From positions 1-64,000 of the forward strand of contig NZ_JAABNO010000030.1 in the NCBI RefSeq assembly GCF_009928445.1: 64,000 nt of DNA. Direction: 5' to 3'. This stretch comes from Clostridium sp. C8-1-8. GTDB lineage: Bacteria > Bacillota > Clostridia > Clostridiales > Clostridiaceae. Positions 54,482-63,570 of this stretch are shown here, piece after piece. The translations under genes were made by a program, and so were the position numbers. Position 1 is the first letter of the stretch. Each line of letters opens with the position of its first letter. Below the pieces are notes generated by a model that saw only the letters and a program-made list of their open reading frames with translations, was not told the origin of the DNA and did no database searches.

Positions 54482-55039
54482 CTATTTTTTATTATATTCT
54501 TCTTCACATCTCTTCATAAAATTCATTATATTAATCATGATGAGTATTGAAAGTATAAATAAAGCTATGGCATAAATAAACCCTATTTTCGGAATAAATA
54601 TTATAATAAAAGCTGCAATCCCGCCTATTTGCAAGTATTTATAGTATTTATAATTTTCATTAGCTTCTACAAATAAGTATGGATTATCTTCTATTTCCCT
54701 CATACAGCTTATACCTAGAAATAAGTTTTTCACCATAAGTATATTTATTACAAAATATAGAACTGTAAATAAGAATATAACAATAAACTTAAAACTGATT
54801 TGAAAGTATGTTACTGATATATAATAATTCCACAACTTCATTATGGATAAGGCTATTAAGAACCAATTATAATTCTGTGCCTTTAGGAAAAATATATTTT
54901 CCTTTGATAATATGTTAAGTCCTACTGCAAAAAGTATGTATCCAATAACATCTGGTAATAAATCAAAGTTATTAATATTTACATTTAACATTACGAAAAA
55001 GAAACCCCAAAAGAACAATAAAAAAGCATTTTTTCTCAT
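54482..55039 (-). CDS. Hypothetical integral membrane protein
   Basis: A 185-residue protein with five or six membrane helices and short polar loops. The segment FDLLPDVIGYILFAVGLNIL near the N-terminus recurs in a group of uncharacterised Firmicutes membrane proteins. No catalytic motif. AAAGGCTG lies before the ATG. Convergent with panD. Confidence 0.7.
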   Translation of the reverse strand: MRKNAFLLFFWGFFFVMLNVNINNFDLLPDVIGYILFAVGLNILSKENIFFLKAQNYNWFLIALSIMKLWNYYISVTYFQISFKFIVIFLFTVLYFVINILMVKNLFLGISCMREIEDNPYLFVEANENYKYYKYLQIGGIAAFIIIFIPKIGFIYAIALFILSILIMINIMNFMKRCEEEYNKK

Positions 55040-55221
55040 ATATCAGCCTTTCACTTTCCAATTTATGTAACTATATTAATAATAACACTTTCTACCAAAA
55101 CTTAAAACATCAAATTTAATTGATATTGAGCTTCCCAAAAGAAGTAATCGTCGCAGTTATGTTCCATAAGGCATTGATCGCTGAATAGATTTTCTTAAGT
55201 GATACTGGTCTAGACAGTAAA

Positions 55222-55263
55222 AAAAGTATAGATAACTAAATCCCTGTAGTTATCTATACTTTT
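55222..55263. terminator. Terminator of the TetR gene
   Basis: AAAAGTATAGATAACTA faces its perfect complement around an 8-base loop, flanked by A and T runs. Confidence 0.88.
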
Positions 55264-55301
55264 ATGTTTTCATGAACTATTTTTATTGGTTTTATATATT
55301 A

Positions 55302-55943
55302 TTAATCCTTATAATCTGTACAACTTTCGAAGAGCACATATATCATATCAGCACATTTATCAACACACAAATCAATATTCTTTATCTCATTATCGTAAAG
55401 AATTTTGTGACAAGCATCTTCAATTAATAAAAAAGAGTAATGGAGAAATATATTTTCTTCCTCTTCATTCTTAAAGGGAATTGAAAGAGATCTAAAGATT
55501 TCTCTTGTTCTATTTATTCTATTTTGCTCCTGCTCTCTTCTTACTTTTGCTATATCCTCATCTAGTAGCGCTAAAGCGTCCATTTCATCATGAAAGGTTT
55601 TAGAAAAATCATGATAGTCTATCATCATCTTGGTAAATAATTTAAAAAGCTTTTTTGACACCTCAGAGTTATGCAACTCTTTGTCTTCATTACTAATCCA
55701 AAACTCTCTGGTTGGATAATTAAACTTTTCACTTATATTTTCAATTACTTTTATATATATCTCTTTCTTATCTTGAAAATAGGCATATACTGATCCGGTA
55801 GCCACATTTGCTTCTTTAGATATATCTGCAGTAGTAGTATTGTAATACCCTTTTTCATTAAATAATTTATAAGCTGCATCAACAATTCTATTGAACTTTT
55901 CTAACGCTCTTTTTTGAGTTGGTACTCTTGTTTTTCTTTCCAT
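55302..55943 (-). CDS. TetR/AcrR-family repressor of the adjacent MFS transporter
   Basis: A 213-residue repressor. Start at 55943 (MERKTRVPTQKRALEKF) with AGGTGA about eight bases upstream. The TetR HTH (about 15-60) reads NRIVDAAYKLFNEKGYYNTTTADISKEANVATGSVYAYFQDKKEIY. The C-terminal ligand domain is helical and unassigned. It diverges from the MFS gene, and the 150-base gap holds two near-identical palindromes on both sides of the transporter promoter. This strongly suggests repression of the pump and of itself until a ligand binds. Confidence 0.92.
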   Translation of the reverse strand: MERKTRVPTQKRALEKFNRIVDAAYKLFNEKGYYNTTTADISKEANVATGSVYAYFQDKKEIYIKVIENISEKFNYPTREFWISNEDKELHNSEVSKKLFKLFTKMMIDYHDFSKTFHDEMDALALLDEDIAKVRREQEQNRINRTREIFRSLSIPFKNEEEENIFLHYSFLLIEDACHKILYDNEIKNIDLCVDKCADMIYVLFESCTDYKD

Positions 55944-55995
55944 GTCCATCACCTAACTTAATAATAAATTAACATAAAATAAAAGTCAATAAAAT

Positions 55996-56011
55996 ATGAA
56001 ATTCATTTCAT
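55996..56011. promoter_or_regulatory. TetR operator 1
   Basis: ATGAAATTCATTTCAT: perfect 7-bp half-sites with a 2-base centre, just upstream of the -35 of the MFS promoter. Confidence 0.85.
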
Positions 56012-56014
56012 GTA

Positions 56015-56043
56015 TTGACTTTTATATTTTTCCAGTTTATTAT
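56015..56043 (+). promoter_or_regulatory. Promoter of the MFS transporter gene
   Basis: TTGACT (56015-56020), 17-base spacer, TATTAT (56038-56043): a near-consensus vegetative promoter lying between the two operators. Confidence 0.85.
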
Positions 56044-56049
56044 TAAAAC

Positions 56050-56065
56050 ATGAAATTAATTTCAC
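56050..56065. promoter_or_regulatory. TetR operator 2
   Basis: ATGAAATTAATTTCAC, 14 of 16 bases as operator 1, at the likely transcription start of the MFS gene. Confidence 0.85.
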
Positions 56066-56094
56066 ATTCATATTTATTATTATTGGAGGTTATT

Positions 56095-57762
56095 ATGAAT
56101 AAAAAACAAAAAATCTTAGCTTTTATATCTTTAGCAATTGCATGCTTTTTAACTGTATTAGACGGAACCATAGTAAATGTATCACTACCAACTATGGCAA
56201 CTTACTTTAATACCGACATGGTAGGAATATCTTGGGTAAGCACAGCCTACCTAATACCTTTCTCAGCACTTTTGATAAACTTTTCAAAGATAGCTGATAT
56301 CTTTGGAAGAAAAAAATTGTTTATTTTGGGACTTTTCATCTTTGGGTCTGCATCTATATTTTGTGGTCTCTCAACTACACTACCTATGATAATAAGTTTT
56401 AGAATACTTCAAGGTATTGGTGCAGCAATATTAACACCTCTATCAATTCCCTTAGCTATTGAGGTATTTGGAAAAGATGCTATATCTAAACTTGCTATCC
56501 TAATCGGAATGATAATTTCTATAGCAGCCGCATCTGGACCAGTGGTAGGTGGAATTCTGAACGAAGCCTTTGGCTTTAAGGCAATTTTCTATGTAAACAC
56601 TCCTTTTATTATTATTTCACTTTTCTTTGGAATAAAGTTTCTTACAGAATGCTATGACAGAACTATTGAAAAGAAAATAGATTTTGTAGGTTCAATACTA
56701 CTAGCTTACGGAATTGGTGCATTAACCTTTCTACTTGTAAAAGGTAATGACTACGGCTGGGGTAGTACAAAAATAGTTACATTGATTGTAACTTCAGCAA
56801 TAGCTATACTATGTTTCTTAATATATGAATTAAGAGTAAAAAACCCTATGATAGATTTTAAGCTATTCAAAATAAAGAGTTTTACTTCTTCTATAATCAT
56901 AATCGGGGTAATATTCTTTGCATATATGCCTATATCCTATCTGATGAACTTCTATCTTGAAAAACAACTAGGCTATACAGTATTGAAATCAGGGCTTATT
57001 CTTGGAGTAGTAAGTGGTATTTCCTTCTTTATGTCTCCGATCTTCGGAATAATCTCAAAGAAGTTAGGAGCTAGAGTAACTTCCCTACTTGCTATAGTTT
57101 TTGTAACTCTTGGTGACTTCATGTTCGTATTTATGAATAGTACTAATAATATGAAGACTATCTACAGTGCATTTATTCTTGTGGGACTTGGTATTGGAGC
57201 AACCTCTCCGCTTTATCAAAGTGCTTTTGAAGAAGTTTCTCAAGACAAAAACGGCCTTGCCTCTGGAATATTAAATAGCTTCAGACAACTAACCGCTTGT
57301 CTTGCCATTGCATTAGTTTCAACTTTAAGCACTCACTTCACTACTGTGGCAATAGACAATACAAAAACTAAGATAATGGATGCAGTAAATAAGAACACAA
57401 TACTTGAACAACAAGTAAAAACTACAATAAATGATAAGATAATGACTTCAAACACAAATTCAAATTCAACCTTTTCTAAAGAAAATGCTGATAAGATGAT
57501 TGCTGCACAAGAAAAACAGGTGCTATCCACTGTTCCAGATAAGATGAAACCAGAAGTGAAAGAAAAGTTTTTAGTACAAACTAAAGAAATTTACTCAATA
57601 ATTGATGAAGCTTCTACTATCAAATCTGATGAAAGCAATAAGGTTTATAATAAATGTTTTCTAATCACAGCAATCGTTGCTGCTTTAGGACTACTTGCAG
57701 TACCTTTTAATAAGAAAAGAACTGAAGATCTTCCAGAAGGAGAATCTGAAGTAGCTGTATAG
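56095..57762 (+). CDS. MFS multidrug efflux transporter, DHA2 (14-helix) family
   Basis: A 555-residue proton-driven efflux pump of the EmrB/QacA type. Start at 56095 with TTGGAGG five bases upstream. Motifs: LDGTIVNVSLPTM in helix 1, FSKIADIFGRKKLFILG (motif A), RILQGIGAAILTPLSIPL (motif B) and GPVVGGILNEAFGFKAIFYVNTPF (motif C). A hydrophilic insert of about 110 residues lies before the last helix (LITAIVAALGLLAVPF), as often seen in this group. Substrates are unknown. Controlled by the divergent TetR protein. Confidence 0.93.
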   Translation: MNKKQKILAFISLAIACFLTVLDGTIVNVSLPTMATYFNTDMVGISWVSTAYLIPFSALLINFSKIADIFGRKKLFILGLFIFGSASIFCGLSTTLPMIISFRILQGIGAAILTPLSIPLAIEVFGKDAISKLAILIGMIISIAAASGPVVGGILNEAFGFKAIFYVNTPFIIISLFFGIKFLTECYDRTIEKKIDFVGSILLAYGIGALTFLLVKGNDYGWGSTKIVTLIVTSAIAILCFLIYELRVKNPMIDFKLFKIKSFTSSIIIIGVIFFAYMPISYLMNFYLEKQLGYTVLKSGLILGVVSGISFFMSPIFGIISKKLGARVTSLLAIVFVTLGDFMFVFMNSTNNMKTIYSAFILVGLGIGATSPLYQSAFEEVSQDKNGLASGILNSFRQLTACLAIALVSTLSTHFTTVAIDNTKTKIMDAVNKNTILEQQVKTTINDKIMTSNTNSNSTFSKENADKMIAAQEKQVLSTVPDKMKPEVKEKFLVQTKEIYSIIDEASTIKSDESNKVYNKCFLITAIVAALGLLAVPFNKKRTEDLPEGESEVAV

Positions 57763-57781
57763 CTTAAATAAAATTAGCCAT

Positions 57782-57822
57782 AAAAATCCCTCTTCTCTAT
57801 AATAAGAAAAGAGGGATTTTAT
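57782..57822 (+). terminator. Terminator of the MFS gene
   Basis: AAAATCCCTCTT and AAGAGGGATTTT pair perfectly, then ATATATTTTT. 20 bases after the stop. Confidence 0.9.
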
Positions 57823-58018
57823 ATATTTTTTTCTGCAATTATTCTTTAGAAGTGGCATTATTACTATAAATTCTTATATTGTTATATTCTTTACTTGTTA
57901 TATTCTTTTAAATTTATAATCATAAGATTATATAAAGTAGTCCTTTTTATCAAAATCCTTATAGCGTCTTTCTATTAACATCTGACTTTGCTAATGTATA
58001 CATGGAAAATCTGATAGA

Positions 58019-60097
58019 CTAAAAATATATATCCGAAAACTCAATCTCCATCCCCTGAATTAATCTATTATCATTTTCCATAAAATTAATGCTACTAAGG
58101 GCATTTTCTTCGGAATTACGCTTGTTACTGATCTTCTTATTTGGAAACATTACAGTAAAGGTACTTCCCATACCCTCTTGGCTATCTAGAAGAATCCTAC
58201 CATCTAAAGCCTCCACTAGGAGCTTAACTAAATGGAGACCTAAGCCAGTTCCTTCCGCTTGACGAGATAGTGTTGTATCAGCCTGTCCAAACTTCTCAAA
58301 TATAATTTCCTGTCTGTTTTTAGGTATTCCTATACCTTGGTCTTTAACTTCCACACATACCCAGCTACTCCCATCAACTCTTTTAGTATATATTCGTACC
58401 ATTATATCCTTATCATTTGGAGTAAACTTTAATGCATTTGCTAAAAAGTTTAATATAATTCTCTCATATTTTTCCTCGTCCAAACCAATCTCTTTATACT
58501 GAATAGTTGATGCAAAGAAAATATTAATATTTTTTTGCTTGGCGTATAGTTCTACGGAGTTTATTATAGCCTTAGTGACATATACAATATCTAAATTTTT
58601 TTTATCTATTTTTATATTACCAGAGCTTATTTTGGTTATATCTAAAAGATTATTTACCAATCTTAGTTGTCTATTGGTATTCTGCTTAATACTCTTCAGA
58701 TACTTAGCAACTCTATCACTATATTCATTTTTACAAATAAATTCTATAGCTTGTAATGCACTACATATTACTGTAATAGGGGTCTTGAACTCATGAGTAA
58801 TTAGGTACAAAAACTCATCCTTAAGCTTCATAGAAGCTTCCAAGGCTTCATTTTTCTCTTTTTCATACCTTATTCTTTCCTCATCATGCTTCTTAATCTT
58901 TTGGTGATACTCTATCATCTCTGTAATATCTCTATGATTTGATACTATAGCTATAACGCTATTGTATTTATCTAAAATAGGAATAGCACTAACTTCCACG
59001 TATTTCAGTGAAATCGAATCTTTTATTATGAGTTGACGACTTCTTACACATTCTCCCCTTGCTGCTCTTTGGGTAGGTAAATCCTCCATTTTAATTGGTT
59101 CATTATTAAAATCCAGAAATTCAATATCAGAATTTTTATCAAAGATTGTACCTTTATGTTTTATACGTGGATACAACCTCAATGCTGCCTTATTTAATAG
59201 TGAAATATTGCAATTCTCATCATATACTATAAATGGGTCAGTTATGTTATCTAAGATTATCTCTAAAAATTCTTTGTGCATCCTTACTTTTCTATCCTGC
59301 TCATACCTCTCACTTACATCTCTTAGTGATACTAGTGCATAAACTAGCTTATCTTCCTCATAAATCGGAGTCCCACAATAGCTGTAATATGCAGTTTTGT
59401 CTGGCCTAACAGCCTTGAGTATAATATTATCAATGCTCTCTCCTCTTAAAACTCTTGCTGTAGGAAGTTCGTCCACATCTAGTCTTGTACCGTTTTCATA
59501 AAAATACTCAGTGTGCTTTATACTATCTCCTAACTTTTTGAAGTTATCTATATCATAAAAATAATCCTTTGCCTTTTTATTTAAATAACTAAAATGCCCA
59601 TCTGGATTAACTATAATAAGTGCATCTGTCATATTGTCAGTAATAGCCTCAAGTTGGTTTTTTTGAGCTCTTATTATTTCATTTTGCTTCTCTATAGTCT
59701 TTCTATATAGCACTGCTTCAGTTACATCAATAAAATTACAAAATATATATTTAATCTCCTCTTCAATTTTTATTGGAGTTATGAATGAATTCCAATAACA
59801 TTCACCCTTTATATAATGATTATATTTGAATTCTTTAAGTTGAGCAGTCTTTTCAGTTTCAATTGCTTTTTTTAATACTTTTTCACCCTCACTGCCGCTC
59901 CAGTCCAAAGAAAATTCATATATATATTTACCAAGTAAGTCAGTAGTATGAGCATTCTTCCCTCCCCATCCTACAACATAGGTATTGTTGCATCTTATTA
60001 ATTTTAGATCTGGAAAAGTAAATACACATACAGCAGAGGTTTCACTTTCCATTAACTGCTTAAGATATAAATCATTATCAATAACATTATGCTCCAA
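58019..60097 (-). CDS. Soluble multi-PAS sensor histidine kinase, orphan
   Basis: A 692-residue kinase with no membrane segment. Three PAS domains occupy about 10-125, 150-275 and 280-405, two of them with PAC-type ends (IFCNFIDVTEAV, VSLRDVSERYEQ, VSNHRDITEMIEY). A coiled coil leads to the HisKA box LITHEFKTPITV (His near 435). The ATPase has NFLANALKF, DQGIGIPKNR and GTGLGLHLVK. The C-terminus ends GMEIEFSDIYF, as in the kinase at 33953. No response regulator is adjacent. The TTG at 60097 is preferred because GGAGG lies seven bases upstream; the ATG at 60166 has only a weak site. Confidence 0.88.
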   Translation of the reverse strand: MEHNVIDNDLYLKQLMESETSAVCVFTFPDLKLIRCNNTYVVGWGGKNAHTTDLLGKYIYEFSLDWSGSEGEKVLKKAIETEKTAQLKEFKYNHYIKGECYWNSFITPIKIEEEIKYIFCNFIDVTEAVLYRKTIEKQNEIIRAQKNQLEAITDNMTDALIIVNPDGHFSYLNKKAKDYFYDIDNFKKLGDSIKHTEYFYENGTRLDVDELPTARVLRGESIDNIILKAVRPDKTAYYSYCGTPIYEEDKLVYALVSLRDVSERYEQDRKVRMHKEFLEIILDNITDPFIVYDENCNISLLNKAALRLYPRIKHKGTIFDKNSDIEFLDFNNEPIKMEDLPTQRAARGECVRSRQLIIKDSISLKYVEVSAIPILDKYNSVIAIVSNHRDITEMIEYHQKIKKHDEERIRYEKEKNEALEASMKLKDEFLYLITHEFKTPITVICSALQAIEFICKNEYSDRVAKYLKSIKQNTNRQLRLVNNLLDITKISSGNIKIDKKNLDIVYVTKAIINSVELYAKQKNINIFFASTIQYKEIGLDEEKYERIILNFLANALKFTPNDKDIMVRIYTKRVDGSSWVCVEVKDQGIGIPKNRQEIIFEKFGQADTTLSRQAEGTGLGLHLVKLLVEALDGRILLDSQEGMGSTFTVMFPNKKISNKRNSEENALSSINFMENDNRLIQGMEIEFSDIYF

Positions 60098-60504
60098 GAT
60101 TATGCCTCCATTCATATACAGGTAACAAGCTTCTTTTCCCATTGATGTTCTACATCTAAACATCATAATTTACCTAGATATAACACATTTTTAGTTTCAA
60201 CACTTTAAATATACATCTTTTTACAATACACTTCCACGGATATTGCTCGACATTTATTGCTTGAAATTCCCAACTTATTGGTATTTAATATATTTTTCTT
60301 TTCAATATCTATTTTTTCTTAAAAAATAGTACTATTTTCTATATATTAATATAGTACTTTTAAATTTTCCTTTAAGAAATACTATGAACTTTAGAAATAT
60401 AATTTTCTACAAGAAAAACAAAATCTTTCATTATACTTTTATTAGATTATCATATTTCATGGTGAATTACTAAAGAATAACCAAAAGTCATGACTAATAA
60501 GGAA

Positions 60505-60809
60505 AGCAAAGAACTGAACATTCTTATAAGCCGATATATCTTCATTAGTTGCTAAGTCCTGTGGCACAATTCCAAGTCTACCTTTTATTTTTTTCTGTTT
60601 CTATCAATTTCTTCACCAAAAAATTTCACTTCACCGGAATCGTGCTTTAATATGGTTGAAAGTATATTTATAGTTGTACTTTTTCCTGCACCATTAGGCC
60701 CTAGAAGTCCAAGGATTTCGCCTTCATAGAGATCAAAGCTTAAGCCATCAATGGACTTGTTTTCTTTATAATACTTCTTAAGATCTTTTATTTCTAATAT
60801 TTTTTCATT
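60505..60809 (-). pseudogene. ABC transporter ATP-binding protein, N-terminal fragment (decayed)
   Basis: The minus strand reads ILEIKDLKKYYKENKSIDGL, SFDLYEGEILGLLGPNGAGKST (Walker A, written in two parts: EILGLL and GPNGAGKST), then HDSGEVKFFGEEIDRNRKK and a stop. One missing A in the following A-run shifts the frame, which then reads RLGIVPQDLATNEDISAYKN before unrelated sequence. No valid start codon is in frame. It is the first third of a DrrA/NatA-type ATPase; the signature and Walker B parts and the permease gene are gone. Confidence 0.85.
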
Positions 60810-60853
60810 ATAATCACATCAACATCTATATTAGTCTCTAGTCCTAATACTTG

Positions 60854-60875
60854 TAATCAACCGAAAGGTTGATTA
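60854..60875. promoter_or_regulatory. Perfect palindrome upstream of the decayed ABC gene
   Basis: Arms TAATCAACC and GGTTGATTA around GAAA. It lies 45 bases upstream of the first readable ABC codon, the place of a TetR-type operator. As RNA on the plus strand it would be a hairpin with a GNRA loop. Bases 60098-60504 and 60876-61079 hold no other recognised feature. Confidence 0.6.
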
Positions 60876-61079
60876 ATATAGTTGGTTTAAGCCTAAGTAT
60901 GTAAAAGCCGTTGCCTATTTGTATATTTATGGTTATATAATATATAATTTGATTAACCCTTGATTGCAAGTAGTTTTTTATTGACTTATATCAGAAGAAG
61001 TAATAGAGGTTGAATTAAGGGGTTTAAAACTAATACACAATGTTATATGACCAAATTGGTATGATTTTTTAAATAAAAG

Positions 61080-61110
61080 TAAAAGGAACTCTTTCCAGAG
61101 TTCCTTTAAA
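61080..61110 (-). terminator. Terminator of the four-repeat protein gene
   Basis: AAAGGAACTCT and AGAGTTCCTTT pair perfectly around TTCC, then TTTTACTTTTATTT on the minus strand. Confidence 0.88.
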
Positions 61111-61161
61111 AAAGCTTTATAACTAGCACTATTTTTTAATAGAGCTATTAAAAAAATATCT

Positions 61162-61839
61162 TTAAGTTTGTTGTGCTTGTACCCCACTGTTTAATGAAAC
61201 TGAAGTTTCATCATTCTTTGGAGGCATTATTGCATTTTTAATTGTATTCTTTTGAGCTTCTGTTATTGTTCCACTTGTAACTAAACTATCTAATGGATCA
61301 ACAAAATCTGATGCATCAGAAGTTACACTTTTATCCATTGCAGCTTTAAGAGCAGCTTTTACGACATTCTCTTGATCAGAAGAGATAGTTCCACTTGAAA
61401 CTAGACTACTTAACTGATTATCAATTTGATGAGCTCCTTCTGGTCTTTTATGATGATGTGCTCTTGCGGCATCTTTAAAGGTAGACTTAATTGAATCAGC
61501 CTGGTCCTTAGTTATTACCCCACTACTTATAAGCGAAGTTATTGGATTCGTTGGCTTACTGCCATATGTACCAGCTATATTTGACTGTCTCATAGTTGAG
61601 AAGGCATCTTTAATAGCAGTTTCTTGATCTTCAGTAATAGTTCCATTAGATACTAAGCTGCTTAGCGGATCAGTAAAGCCAGTATTTTGAGTTGCTTGTA
61701 TTAAATTAGGGTTAGATTGATAAACGTCTTGATCCTCATAATCATTACGGCGAACCTTTGATGTTTGTTGATTTGAGTTTGAAACTTGTGTAGTATTCCC
61801 TATATACCAGCTATTAGAAACTCCACTTATTGTTGACAT
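61162..61839 (-). CDS. Protein with four LxSLVxxGTITxxQ repeats, unknown function
   Basis: A 225-residue soluble, Ser/Thr/Asn-rich protein without signal peptide. Four copies of a 24-residue unit are spaced 35-50 residues apart: DPLSSLVSNGTITEDQETAI, NPITSLISSGVITKDQADSI, NQLSSLVSSGTISSDQENVV and DPLDSLVTSGTITEAQKNTI, each followed by K-x-A-(F/L)-type helix ends. Each unit looks like a helix-turn-helix hairpin. The N-terminus (MSTISGVSNSWYIGN) and a HHHKR stretch are also noteworthy. GAGGAG precedes the ATG, and the gene has its own terminator. I cannot assign a function. Confidence 0.75.
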   Translation of the reverse strand: MSTISGVSNSWYIGNTTQVSNSNQQTSKVRRNDYEDQDVYQSNPNLIQATQNTGFTDPLSSLVSNGTITEDQETAIKDAFSTMRQSNIAGTYGSKPTNPITSLISSGVITKDQADSIKSTFKDAARAHHHKRPEGAHQIDNQLSSLVSSGTISSDQENVVKAALKAAMDKSVTSDASDFVDPLDSLVTSGTITEAQKNTIKNAIMPPKNDETSVSLNSGVQAQQT

Positions 61840-61986
61840 ACTATCAACTCCTCTTCACATATTTTTATTTAAGTTTTACGATTCATAATCAAGTATACTT
61901 TTAAGTTGCTTGTAAAATATCAAAATAATGTGTGAAAAATATGTGACTGAGGTAAATTAAACCAAATACTTCCCCGAAATATCTAT

Positions 61987-62979
61987 CTATTCAAACTCAA
62001 CCTTACCTTTAAAAACAAGATCCATATGAAAATTACACTTATTTTTTCCTCCAAACATTGAGTTATCTCCAATTGCTATATGGTATGTACCACCAGCTTT
62101 TTCATCTAAAGGAGTATACCCTATAATTTCTGTGACATTGTCATTTAATCCTATACCAAATTCACATAAAATATCTGAATTTAGAGGAAGATTTTTCAGG
62201 AAGTCCTTAAACGTATCTGAATTAGAATTAACAATTTTGCCTTCTTTAAATTCTAACCTTAATCCTTCAATTTTTGCATCCTCTAAAAATGCCTGTTCTA
62301 TTAAAATTGATCCCTCAGCATAATTTTCAACAGGTGCTATATACACCTCACCACAAGGCAAGTCCCCATCACCAGCATCTATATACCAGGTTCTATCTTT
62401 CAAAGATAAACTAAGCTTTTCATTATCTCCAGTTATTATTGTCATTGAAGTATTATTCTCTAATTCACTTACTAAAGACTTAGCCTTCATATGCAATTTA
62501 TCGTAGTCTATATCATAAGCTTTTAACATCCTAGCTTTATATTCTTCCTCTTTCACTGTACTTTCTAAGGCATTTTCAGAGGTAGGAATTCTTACTTGTA
62601 CAAACTTTTCCTTTGTAGCTAAAACATCAAATAATCTTTTCATATAAGCTCTATATAAATTCAATTTTTCTTTTGGAAATTCATCATGTGGTCTTACTGG
62701 TGCATAAGCACATAGATCAACTACAACATCAACATCTTGAAAGTGCTGAAAACTTTCTTCATCTATTTCTTTTTCCTCTGCTTGGTTGAATAAATTCCTA
62801 TAGTAAAGCCTTGAGTGCTGATATTTTATTGGTATTGCTCCATTTTTTTCAACTGCTTTGCTAAAATTATTAAGAAGTTCTTTATATTCATCCTCTCCCC
62901 ATAGTTGAAGCAAAACCTTATCTCCTTTATTTATCTTAATTGCCTTTACAAGCTTTTCAATCAAACTTTCATTAAACAT
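61987..62979 (-). CDS. Aminopeptidase, M29 (thermophilic metalloprotease) family
   Basis: A 330-residue cytosolic metallo-aminopeptidase that removes N-terminal residues from peptides. M29 features: DLPCGEVYIAPVENYAEGSILIEQA with a metal-ligand Glu, CEFGIGLNDNV, and the C-terminal EKAGGTYHIAIGDNSMFGGKNKCNFHMDLVF with His and Asp ligands. It is somewhat shorter than the roughly 410 residues of AmpS or aminopeptidase T. Third gene of a minus-strand operon, 19 bases after the ArsR-type regulator gene, with GGGGGA before its ATG. Confidence 0.87.
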   Translation of the reverse strand: MFNESLIEKLVKAIKINKGDKVLLQLWGEDEYKELLNNFSKAVEKNGAIPIKYQHSRLYYRNLFNQAEEKEIDEESFQHFQDVDVVVDLCAYAPVRPHDEFPKEKLNLYRAYMKRLFDVLATKEKFVQVRIPTSENALESTVKEEEYKARMLKAYDIDYDKLHMKAKSLVSELENNTSMTIITGDNEKLSLSLKDRTWYIDAGDGDLPCGEVYIAPVENYAEGSILIEQAFLEDAKIEGLRLEFKEGKIVNSNSDTFKDFLKNLPLNSDILCEFGIGLNDNVTEIIGYTPLDEKAGGTYHIAIGDNSMFGGKNKCNFHMDLVFKGKVEFE

Positions 62980-62998
62980 ATAACTTCCCCCAGGATAC

Positions 62999-63556
62999 TC
63001 ATTCTTTTTTTACCACCTTATAAATACCATTATTCCTCTCTAATAAGTTCTCAGATACCATAGCTCTTCTTATAGTACAGAAATCCTCATTAAAGTCAGC
63101 AATAATTATATTTACCTCTCTCTCCGTATACTCTTTTCCATCTACAAAGCTTTTTAAAAGTTCTTCTAATATTATTCTTCTTTTCTTTTGCTGCACTGGA
63201 ATAGATTTTAAGGTACCATATTCAAAAAAGCTTTCAATAACTTTTTTTCTATAATCCTCTTCTCTTTGCTTTTCTAAGGTCTTATCTGAAATATCTGTTT
63301 TAATTAAATCTTTTAATGATAAATTCAGTATTTCATAATTTATAGAATACATCACATAATATTGCTCCTTCTTCGAAGTAACTATTCCTGCATCTTCTAA
63401 CTTTTTAAGGTGAAAAGAGACTGTTGAAGGAGCTAAGGCAAGCCTCTCGGCAAGAAGTTCAACATACATAGGCTCCTTAATTAAATTGTTTATTATAAGT
63501 AGCCTAGATTTATCTGAAAGACATTTAAACAGACTTATTGAATCAAACTTTTCCAT
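62999..63556 (-). CDS. ArsR-type HTH regulator with DUF2087 domain
   Basis: A 185-residue regulator. Residues 1-75 form an ArsR winged helix (LFKCLSDKSRLLIINNLIKEPMYVELLAERLALAPSTVSFHLKKLEDAGIVTSKKEQYYVMYSI). No metal-binding cysteine motif is seen in the recognition helix. Residues about 115-185 match DUF2087 (RRIILEELLKSFVDGKEYTEREVNIIIADFNEDFCTIRRAMVSENLLERNNGIYKV), a second winged-helix-like unit. It probably controls its own operon with the M29 peptidase; the signal is unknown. 14 bases after the 133-residue gene. Confidence 0.9.
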   Translation of the reverse strand: MEKFDSISLFKCLSDKSRLLIINNLIKEPMYVELLAERLALAPSTVSFHLKKLEDAGIVTSKKEQYYVMYSINYEILNLSLKDLIKTDISDKTLEKQREEDYRKKVIESFFEYGTLKSIPVQQKKRRIILEELLKSFVDGKEYTEREVNIIIADFNEDFCTIRRAMVSENLLERNNGIYKVVKKE

Positions 63557-63570
63557 AAAATTTATTCTCC

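Noticed and set aside
60978-61187. 69-codon minus-strand frame after the four-repeat protein
   Set aside because: It runs through the terminator at 61080-61110 and overlaps the 3' end of the real gene in another frame.
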